Source: Clostridia bacterium (GTDB lineage: Bacteria; Bacillota_A; Clostridia; Oscillospirales; CAG-272). From it: DNA of 13,987 bases. Of this stretch, positions 6,182 through 12,600 are shown in pieces (the first letter of the stretch is position 1; each line of letters begins with the position of its first letter). The stretch lies in the NCBI GenBank assembly GCA_017467225.1, contig JAFTSR010000214.1, positions 1-13,987 of the forward strand, read 5' to 3'. A program made the position numbers and the translations under genes. Under the pieces are notes generated by a model, which was not told the origin of the DNA, made no database searches, and saw nothing but the letters and a program-made list of their open reading frames with translations.

Positions 6182-8623
6182 ATGGGACTCGGACGTGCCA
6201 GACCGCTTTGCTGCTTTTGTTGGATGCTCGTGCTCAGTAGCGCCGTTTGTCTGCGCTTTGATCATTGGCGTCTCTCCCTTGCGCTGACGGCGGTAGCGCT
6301 TTTGGTGCTGGTCATCGCTTCCGTCCTTGCTTGGCGCGCCAAAGATCGGAGCGTTCGCCGCGCCCGTGGGTGGTACGTTGCTTTTTTGGCCTTTGCCGTG
6401 CTTTTGGGCAGCGGACTTGTCAGCGCGCGGCAGGGCGTGGATGCGCGTCGCAATCAAGTATATGCAGAGACCGAGCCGATCATGCAGGCGGTGGTGCTCA
6501 GCGCGGAGCATTACGGCTCTTTTTCTACCGCTTATACCGTGCGCTTGGAGTCATTGGACGAGCAGTCCTTTTCCGGTAAAGCGTATTTGCAATGCGCTTT
6601 CACCTCAGCGCTGCAGCCGGGCGATCGCGTCAGCGCACAGGCTGTGCTGCGTCCACTGCAGGGGATGCAAACGGCACAGCAATATCTGGCTGACGGCTGC
6701 CGTTGGTATATCGAGCTTGCTGATGAGACACAAATCCGCAGCGTGAGCAGCACCGGGTCGTGGGAGCATCCGCTTCTTTACATACGCCTTCTTGCCACAC
6801 GACTGCAGAGATCACTTTCGCTGCGCTTGCAGCAATCCATGGATCGGAATGCTGGAGCGCTTTGCGCCGCCTTGCTGCTGGGCGACCGCACCTCGCTGGA
6901 CGGACAGATTACACTGCATTTTCGCCGCAGCGGCGTGTCGCACCTGCTGGCGCTCAGCGGTATGCATCTGAGTCTGATCATGGCAGTGGTTTCCTGGCTT
7001 CTGACTCGCCTCAGATTGCCGTATCGGCTGCGCCTGCCGACGCTGTGCGTGGTTGCGCTGGGATATCTTTTGCTGACGGGCTGCTCCATCTCGACGATGC
7101 GCGCGGCCGCTATGCTGCTGCTTTTGCAATGTGCCAAGCTGTTCGGCCGTGAAGCGGACGGGTTGACCTCGCTGTCCCTGTTCTTTGCCGTATGCGTTGC
7201 TTGCGAGCCGTATATGCTGTACGATATTGCGCTTTGGCTGACCTCGTTGGCAGTTGCCGTGCCGATCGCAATTCTTCCGGCGTTGCAGGAGCTTGGCAAA
7301 AGGGAAGTGAAGCCGTCGTCCTCGCGTATGCTGTCGCTTTGGCGATGGCTGTCTCAAAGACTGCTTACACCGCTGGGCATCAGCCTTTTGTGCACGCTGA
7401 TTTTGCTTTTGCCGATGTGGTTGACCTTTGGCGAAATTTCGTATCTGTCGCCGGTTGCTACCTTTCTTTTAACACTTCCCGTGACACTCATTCTGACACT
7501 CGGGGTTTTCTGGCTGCTGCTCGCGCCACTGGCCGCTTGGACGGTCGCCGCCTTTTGGCAGGGCTATCTGGCAGCAGGCATGGAACGGGTGGCGGATGCG
7601 ACCTTGGAGCTGGTGGAGCGCGGCTCCGCGCTGCCTAACATGCTGCTTTCCTTGCGTTACGCCTCGTTGCGCGTGATCATGCCGCTGTTTGCCATCGTAC
7701 TGGTGAGCTGTCTTTTGTCACGGTTGCGGCGGCGGTCTATGGCGATTTTGTTGTCGGTCTGCCTGATCCTTGGCACCGTCAGCGTTGCGGCGGAGATGGC
7801 TCATACCCGGGATTCGCTCCAATGCCGTTACGTTACCGCCGGTAACAGCGAAATTCTGTGGCTGGCGGACGGCGAGAGCAACGTTCTGTGCGATTTTACC
7901 GATGGCTCGTATCGCTGCTATGCCCGACTTTTACAGGAGGGACTTGATGCCGGGCATACCGAAATTGACACCATGATCCTTACGCATTATCACGGAAAGC
8001 ATCTCTCCATGCTGGAACGTCTGAGCGCGGCGGTGCGCATTCGTCGGTTGTATCTGCCGCTCAGCATGGAGCTCTGTCCGCCCGATAAAGCGGCAGACGA
8101 CGAGGGCGTTGCGCGCAAGCTGCTTGACTTTGCAGAAAAGCAGGAAATTGAGGTCACGTTTTACGAGCCGACCCGCAGCTGCACGCTGGATGAGTCGTTT
8201 GTACTGGTTGGCTTGCAGTACGCCATGCTGCAGCGTTCGGCACATCCGGCGCTGGTGCTTTGCCTGCGGCATGACGGTCGAACGGTCAGCTTTATCGGCA
8301 GTGCCTTTGCAGAAGGTGAGCCTACCGATGCCTTTGCCCGTGACACCTTGGCGGATAGTGAGATCGCTGTTTTCGGTGCGCACGGACCGCTGACCAAAGC
8401 AGAGTTTTCTCTTGACCGTTGGTCGGATACACTGCAGCACGTTGTCGTGCGGCAGGAGGTCGGTACGTATTTTGTTCCCAACCGCGCAACGCTCGCCGCG
8501 CTCTTGGGAGCGCAATGCAGCAGCGTATGCAAGACAGAAGACGGGATGACGGTTGCTTTTTGCCTGCCCGGGGAATCAAAGGATGAAACAAGGCATATAA
8601 TCCGCTCTTGGTGGAAAGAATAA
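6182..8623 (+). CDS. comEC: ComEC/Rec2 DNA-uptake channel with a degenerate metallo-beta-lactamase domain
   Basis: ComEC is the inner-membrane channel that passes single-stranded DNA into the cytoplasm during natural transformation. The 813-residue protein has N-terminal membrane segments (about 10-85), a soluble OB-like DUF4131 region (about 95-190), and the multi-spanning Competence domain (about 220-535) with the family hallmark GVSHLLALSGMHL (251-263) and a preceding ALLLGDR. The C-terminal part (about 545-800) aligns with the metallo-beta-lactamase domain, but the usual HxHxDH reads HYHGKH (602-607), and the usual VDVGQGD-type start reads VTAGNSE. The nuclease activity proposed for this domain is therefore doubtful here. 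The ATG at 6182 is chosen for the purine-rich GAAGGGAG about 7 nt upstream; ATG 6164 has its site too close, and TTG 6143 has none. No other com genes lie in the window, so competence of the organism is not shown. Confidence 0.93.
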   Translation: MGLGRARPLCCFCWMLVLSSAVCLRFDHWRLSLALTAVALLVLVIASVLAWRAKDRSVRRARGWYVAFLAFAVLLGSGLVSARQGVDARRNQVYAETEPIMQAVVLSAEHYGSFSTAYTVRLESLDEQSFSGKAYLQCAFTSALQPGDRVSAQAVLRPLQGMQTAQQYLADGCRWYIELADETQIRSVSSTGSWEHPLLYIRLLATRLQRSLSLRLQQSMDRNAGALCAALLLGDRTSLDGQITLHFRRSGVSHLLALSGMHLSLIMAVVSWLLTRLRLPYRLRLPTLCVVALGYLLLTGCSISTMRAAAMLLLLQCAKLFGREADGLTSLSLFFAVCVACEPYMLYDIALWLTSLAVAVPIAILPALQELGKREVKPSSSRMLSLWRWLSQRLLTPLGISLLCTLILLLPMWLTFGEISYLSPVATFLLTLPVTLILTLGVFWLLLAPLAAWTVAAFWQGYLAAGMERVADATLELVERGSALPNMLLSLRYASLRVIMPLFAIVLVSCLLSRLRRRSMAILLSVCLILGTVSVAAEMAHTRDSLQCRYVTAGNSEILWLADGESNVLCDFTDGSYRCYARLLQEGLDAGHTEIDTMILTHYHGKHLSMLERLSAAVRIRRLYLPLSMELCPPDKAADDEGVARKLLDFAEKQEIEVTFYEPTRSCTLDESFVLVGLQYAMLQRSAHPALVLCLRHDGRTVSFIGSAFAEGEPTDAFARDTLADSEIAVFGAHGPLTKAEFSLDRWSDTLQHVVVRQEVGTYFVPNRATLAALLGAQCSSVCKTEDGMTVAFCLPGESKDETRHIIRSWWKE

Positions 8624-8655
8624 TTGTGGAATTCAAAATAAATTTGAAAAAGGTC

Positions 8656-8684
8656 TTGCAAAATACAAAAGAATCTGTTATAAT
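8656..8684 (+). promoter_or_regulatory. Promoter of the SRP RNA (and probably the downstream genes)
   Basis: TTGCAA (8656-8661) and consensus TATAAT (8679-8684) are 17 bp apart. Transcription would begin at about 8691-8692, precisely where the long terminal helix of the SRP RNA precursor begins. No clear terminator separates it from comEC upstream. Confidence 0.85.
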
Positions 8685-8691
8685 ATACGAT

Positions 8692-9010
8692 GGAGCAGCA
8701 CCATGCTGCGAAATGAGGTCATACCAGCCGGGGATGTAGCGGAGCCCTGTACCTGAAACCCGCTATAGCAGGGGTGGATTCCTTGTTTGAGGGCGGATCT
8801 TTGACGGACGAGCCGAGTCTTTGTGTGTTGAGAGACGGGTCTTGCGCAATCGGACGCTGTGAACCATGTCAGGTGGGGAACCAAGCAGCATTAAGCAGTC
8901 AATCCGGTGTGCCGCGAGGGTGCCTGTCTTGAGCATGAAGCTCGGTATCGCGTCGGGGAAATGTTCGATCTCAAGGTGTATGGTCTCATTTTGCAGCACG
9001 GTGCTGTTCT
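8692..9010 (+). ncRNA. ffs: Signal recognition particle RNA (large Gram-positive type), precursor
   Basis: This RNA is the scaffold of the signal recognition particle and, with Ffh, targets nascent membrane and secreted proteins. The Alu domain typical of Bacillota is present: GTAGCGG (8736-8742) pairs with CCGCTAT (8760-8766), and CCCTG (8745-8749) with CAGGG (8769-8773), beside TGTACCTGAAACCCGC. The Ffh-binding helix 8 is clear: ATGTCAGGTGG, tetraloop GGAA (8877-8880), CCAAGCAGCATTAAG. Its inner GG/CC pairs are swapped relative to the common CC/GG, preserving pairing. The ends 8692-8724 and 8978-9010 form a 33-bp helix with one mismatch (A8703/C8999), like the RNase III-processed scRNA precursor of Bacillus subtilis. 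The mature RNA is probably about 8711-8991; the exact ends cannot be read. The Bacillota order SRP RNA then dnaX-ybaB-recR supports the call. Confidence 0.95.
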
Positions 9011-9036
9011 TATTTAAGAAAACGGAGGATGTTTCC

Positions 9037-9882
9037 ATGAAGATCGGAGTCAGCAGTTACAGCTTGAATGCTTATCGCCGCGAGAGCGGATGCTCGTATG
9101 CAGATCTCTGCCGCATTGCTAAGGAGATCGGCTTTGACGCTATTGAATTTATCGGCTTGGATGCCGAGGATCCCATTGCCGAGGCAGGTAATATCCGTGC
9201 CGTTTGTGCTGAGCTGGGTCTTGAGATTTCCGCATACACCATCGGCGCTAATTTGATGAATGAGGATTTCGAAGCAACGCGCGCGCAGCTGCACCGCGAC
9301 CTTGCCATTGCCAAGGCACTCGGTGCGCCCTTGATGCGTCATGACGTTTGCTACTCGCTGCCTGAGGGCGTCAGCTGGCAGGATGCTGTTGCCATCATGG
9401 CGCCTCGCATTCGCGAGATCACCGAATACGCCGCAGGTATGGGCATTCAGACCTGCTCGGAAAACCACGGCTACATTTTCCAGGATTCCGAGAGAGTCAA
9501 GGCGCTGATCGATGCCGTTGACCATCCCAACTACCGTTGGCTGGTCGATCTCGGCAATTTCCTTTGCGTTGACGAGGACCCACTGTCCGCCGTCAAGGTC
9601 GCAGCACCGTATGCCATTCACGTGCACGCCAAGGACTTTTTGTATAAGCTCAAGAGCGATGCCGTTCCGCCCTCCAATTTCTTTGGTACGAGAAACGGCA
9701 ACTATCTGCGCGGCACTATCGTCGGTCACGGCGTGGTTCCGGTCGATGCCTGCATGGCGATTTTGAAGGATGCCGGCTACACCGGCACGCTGTCTCTGGA
9801 ATTTGAGGGCATGGAGCAGAATATCCCCGCCATCAAGGCCGGCTATGCATATCTGCGTGCCGTTGCCGAGAGACTGGCTTGA
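9037..9882 (+). CDS. Sugar-phosphate isomerase/epimerase-like TIM-barrel protein
   Basis: The 281-residue cytoplasmic protein belongs to the AP-endonuclease-2/xylose-isomerase-like TIM-barrel superfamily, whose members isomerise or epimerise sugars and inositol derivatives with a divalent metal. It opens with the typical MKIGVSSYSL strand. Candidate metal ligands sit at strand ends: E142 in SENHG, D171 in VDLGNF, H197 in HVHAKD and E255/E257 in SLEFEG; GHGVVPVD is another family motif. The substrate cannot be told. The start at 9037 has GGAGG 8 nt upstream; the open frame extends back into the SRP RNA but that part is not coding. The gene begins 26 nt after the SRP RNA precursor helix with no terminator between, and ends 45 nt before dnaX. 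It is therefore probably co-transcribed with both, although its role is unrelated to theirs. Confidence 0.88.
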   Translation: MKIGVSSYSLNAYRRESGCSYADLCRIAKEIGFDAIEFIGLDAEDPIAEAGNIRAVCAELGLEISAYTIGANLMNEDFEATRAQLHRDLAIAKALGAPLMRHDVCYSLPEGVSWQDAVAIMAPRIREITEYAAGMGIQTCSENHGYIFQDSERVKALIDAVDHPNYRWLVDLGNFLCVDEDPLSAVKVAAPYAIHVHAKDFLYKLKSDAVPPSNFFGTRNGNYLRGTIVGHGVVPVDACMAILKDAGYTGTLSLEFEGMEQNIPAIKAGYAYLRAVAERLA

Positions 9883-9927
9883 TTTGATTGAAATTATTAC
9901 ATAATCTGTAGAAAGGGGCGTGAAGAC

Positions 9928-11538
9928 ATGCATCAGGCGTTGTATCGCAAATGGAGACCGCAGACGTTTGAGGACGTATGCGGACAGGAGCACATTACCT
10001 CAATTCTGAAATACGAAGCCATGGAAGGCGCGTTTTGTCACGCCTATCTGTTCTGCGGCTCGCGCGGAACGGGTAAGACCACCTGCGCTAAAATTCTGGC
10101 CAAGGCGGTCAACTGTGAGTCGCCGATAAACGGCTCGCCCTGCGGCACGTGCGCTTCCTGCCGTGCCATTGACAGCGGCGCCGCCACCGACGTTTTGGAA
10201 ATGGACGCCGCATCCAACAACGGCGTTGACAATATCCGCGATATCCGCGACGAGGTGGTTTATCCGCCCTCGCTGCTCAAATACCGCGTGTACATCATCG
10301 ACGAGGTGCATATGCTCTCCGGCAGTGCCTTCAATGCGCTGCTCAAAACGCTGGAGGAGCCGCCCTCGTACGTTATCTTTATCCTCGCAACCACCGAGAT
10401 GCACAAGCTGCCGGCGACCATTATCTCCCGTTGCCAGCGCTTTGAGTTCCGACGTATTGCCACGCCTGTGCTGCGTGACCGACTCAAATTCATTGCGGAG
10501 CAGGAAAATATCGAGCTTGACGACGATGCCGCAACGCTGCTTGCCAAGCTGGCGCAGGGCGGTATGCGTGACGCGATCTCGCTCATGGAGCTTTGCGCAG
10601 GTGCGCGGCAGCGCATTGACGTGGCTCTCGTCAATGAGACGGTTGGTCTGACGGGGCGTGACGCTATGCTGCGCACGGTGCACGCCATTGCCGATAAAAA
10701 TTACGATGCTTTGTATGCGCAGGTTCACGAGGTGGTGCAGTCGGCCAAGGATTTGAGTGTCTTCTGGCAGGATCTGATCTCTCTGTACCGCGACATGCTG
10801 GTCGTCAAAACGACCAAAAACTATATAACCTATCTGGATCTGACCGACGAGGAGGCGCGACAGCTGAATGAGGTTGCCGCCCGCTTCCCGAAGGAAACGC
10901 TGTTGTATCATCAAAAGCTTTTGGACAGCGCGCTGATCACCATGCAGTCTGCCAACGCGCTCAAGCGTGTCGCTGCCGAGATGGCGCTGACGCGTATGTG
11001 CGATGAAACGCTCAACACCGGTAACGAGGCGCTGCTTGCTCGCATCGCGCGCCTGGAGGAGCAGATGATGAGCGGCGCGTGGCGCACGTCCGCACCGACT
11101 GCTGCCGAGGTGGCAACGGGCAACGAACCGCAGCCCGTACAGCCGCAGCCGCAGCAGGCAGTCACGCCCGTGGTTACGCCGACAGCACAGCCCAAGGCTA
11201 CACCGACGAGCAAGAGCGAGAGCGGTAAGAAGACGCTGCGTCCGCTTCGTGTCTGGGCTGAGGTGGTGGAGCGCCTGACGGCGCAGGCACCCATGTCCGC
11301 GTCGTTTGTTCGCTCGGCACATGCCTATCAGACCGAGGATGACAAGGTGCTCTTACGCTTTGAAAACGAATTTTCGCTGATGATGCTGGACAGAGACGAT
11401 ACCAAGGATCTGTTGCGCGGTGCGTTGTCTGTTTGCTTGCGCCGCGAGGTGCGCGAGAGCGATCTGATCTGTCAGAGTATGCCCAAGACCGAGACGGGAT
11501 GTGCCTTGGATGAGATCATCGAGGCGCTGGAAGACTGA
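9928..11538 (+). CDS. dnaX: DNA polymerase III tau/gamma subunit
   Basis: DnaX is the ATPase core of the clamp loader and links polymerases at the replication fork. The 536-residue protein starts with the family signature LYRKWRPQTFEDVCGQEHI. It shows Walker A GSRGTGKTT (44-52), a zinc module (C63, C72, C75, C78), Walker B with DEVH (125-128), the SRC arginine-finger motif (167-169) and sensor 2 GGMRDA (211-216). A collar domain (about 240-365) is followed by a Pro/Gln/Thr-rich linker (about 385-435) and a C-terminal tau region. I see no A-rich slippery site near the linker, so a frameshifted gamma form is not suggested. AAAGGGG lies about 9 nt before the ATG. It heads the conserved dnaX-ybaB-recR cluster. 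Confidence 0.97.
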   Translation: MHQALYRKWRPQTFEDVCGQEHITSILKYEAMEGAFCHAYLFCGSRGTGKTTCAKILAKAVNCESPINGSPCGTCASCRAIDSGAATDVLEMDAASNNGVDNIRDIRDEVVYPPSLLKYRVYIIDEVHMLSGSAFNALLKTLEEPPSYVIFILATTEMHKLPATIISRCQRFEFRRIATPVLRDRLKFIAEQENIELDDDAATLLAKLAQGGMRDAISLMELCAGARQRIDVALVNETVGLTGRDAMLRTVHAIADKNYDALYAQVHEVVQSAKDLSVFWQDLISLYRDMLVVKTTKNYITYLDLTDEEARQLNEVAARFPKETLLYHQKLLDSALITMQSANALKRVAAEMALTRMCDETLNTGNEALLARIARLEEQMMSGAWRTSAPTAAEVATGNEPQPVQPQPQQAVTPVVTPTAQPKATPTSKSESGKKTLRPLRVWAEVVERLTAQAPMSASFVRSAHAYQTEDDKVLLRFENEFSLMMLDRDDTKDLLRGALSVCLRREVRESDLICQSMPKTETGCALDEIIEALED

Positions 11539-11577
11539 AAAATTATTAACATCAACATAAACGAAGGAGATTTTACC

Positions 11578-11925
11578 ATGAGAGCAAATTTACCTAAGGG
11601 TGTGGGCGGCGGTCCCGGCAATATGCAGGCAATGATCCGCCAGGCACAGAAAATGCAGGAGGACATGCAGGCACTGCAGGAGGAGCTGGACGCCAAGGAA
11701 TATGACGTCAGCGCCGGCGGCGGCATGGTCAACGTCAAGATCACCGGTAAGAAGGAAATTCTTGCCATTGACATCAAGCCCGATATCGTTGATCCCGATG
11801 ATATCGAAACGCTGTCCGACATTCTGGTCGCCGCTGTCAATCAGGCAATCAAGCAGGTTGAGGCTACCAACAACGAGGCTATGGAAAAGGTCACGGGCGG
11901 CATGAACATGCCCGGCTTGTTCTGA
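11578..11925 (+). CDS. YbaB/EbfC family nucleoid-associated protein
   Basis: This is a 115-residue DNA-binding protein of the YbaB/EbfC family, dimeric tweezer-like proteins that coat the nucleoid. Helix 1 contains NMQAMIRQAQKMQEDMQALQEEL (split here: NMQAMIRQAQ, then KMQEDMQALQ), followed by the beta core DVSAGGGMVNVKITGKKEI and the family DPDDIETLSDILVAAVNQA helix. The Gly-rich N-terminus and Met/Gly-rich tail are usual. AAGGAGA lies 7 nt before the ATG. Placement between dnaX and recR is conserved across many bacteria (yaaK in Bacillus subtilis). A single base separates its stop codon from the recR start. Confidence 0.95.
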   Translation: MRANLPKGVGGGPGNMQAMIRQAQKMQEDMQALQEELDAKEYDVSAGGGMVNVKITGKKEILAIDIKPDIVDPDDIETLSDILVAAVNQAIKQVEATNNEAMEKVTGGMNMPGLF

Positions 11926-11926
11926 T

Positions 11927-12532
11927 ATGGCAGAATACATGGAGTCACTCCAGCATCTGTCCGAGCAGTTCGGAAAGCTGGAGGGCGTGGGTCGGAAGAC
12001 CGCTATGCGCCTGGCTTACTCGGTGCTGGATATGACGCCCGAGCAGGCGGCGGAGTTTGCGCAAGCAATTTTGACGGCCAAGGAGAAGATTCATCTCTGT
12101 CCGATCTGCCAAAATCTCACCGACCGTGAGGTGTGCGCCATCTGCCGCGACGAGGGACGCGATCGCTCCACCGTCTGTGTGGTGGAGGATCCCAAGACCG
12201 TCATGGCAATGGAGAAGGTGCGCGAGTACCGCGGCACGTACCACGTGCTGCATGGACTGATCTCTCCCATGAGCGGCGTAACGCCCGAGCATATCAAGCT
12301 CAAGGAGCTGATTGCGCGCATCGGTGAGGACGAGGGCATCCGCGAGGTGATCATTGCCACCAACGCCACCATTGAGGGTGACGCGACAGCTTTGTATATC
12401 TCAAGACTTTTGCAGCCGCTCGGTATCCGTGTGACGCGACTGGCGTACGGTATTCCCGTGGGTGCTGATCTCGAATATGCAGACGAGGTGACGCTGTATC
12501 GCGCACTGGAGGGTCGCCGCAACGTTGAATAA
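11927..12532 (+). CDS. recR: Recombination mediator RecR
   Basis: RecR works with RecO (and RecF) to load RecA on gapped DNA. The 201-residue protein is full length: an N-terminal helix-hairpin-helix with LEGVGRKTAMRLA (18-30), a C4 zinc finger (C58, C61, C70, C73), a Toprim domain (about 81-175) beginning VCVVEDPKTV, and the Walker-like C-terminal part GIPVGADLEYADEVTL. The start lies one base after the ybaB stop with no strong ribosome site of its own, so translation is probably coupled to ybaB. A hairpin terminator follows shortly after the stop codon and closes the cluster. Confidence 0.97.
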   Translation: MAEYMESLQHLSEQFGKLEGVGRKTAMRLAYSVLDMTPEQAAEFAQAILTAKEKIHLCPICQNLTDREVCAICRDEGRDRSTVCVVEDPKTVMAMEKVREYRGTYHVLHGLISPMSGVTPEHIKLKELIARIGEDEGIREVIIATNATIEGDATALYISRLLQPLGIRVTRLAYGIPVGADLEYADEVTLYRALEGRRNVE

Positions 12533-12536
12533 GCAG

Positions 12537-12580
12537 CAAAAGAGTGCGGTGAAGGGCGATCCTTCACCGCCTTGCTTTTG
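12537..12580 (+). terminator. Terminator after recR
   Basis: GCGGTGAAGG (12546-12555) and CCTTCACCGC (12561-12570) form a perfect 10-bp stem around GCGAT. CAAAAG/CTTTTG (12537-12542/12575-12580) can extend it across an internal loop. The T-tract is short (CTTTTGAT), so some read-through into the ABC transporter gene is possible. Confidence 0.7.
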
Positions 12581-12600
12581 ATAAAAAATGAGGTGATTTT

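Noticed and set aside
8632..8648. TTCAAA/TTTGAA inverted repeat as a comEC terminator
   Set aside because: Only six AT-rich pairs with no T-tract after it; too weak to call.
8866..9036. Upstream extension of the epimerase open frame
   Set aside because: It encodes the Ffh-binding helix and 3' helix strand of the SRP RNA; the real start at 9037 has its own GGAGG and a typical N-terminus.
9010..9993. 327-codon leftward open frame over the epimerase gene
   Set aside because: Shadow of a well-supported rightward gene with a good ribosome site.
11208..11235. Programmed frameshift site for a gamma form of dnaX
   Set aside because: The linker region has no A-AAA-AAG-type heptamer or following strong hairpin.
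10000..11322. 440-codon open frame antisense to dnaX
   Set aside because: Low-complexity His/Arg/Leu-rich shadow of dnaX with no recognisable domain.
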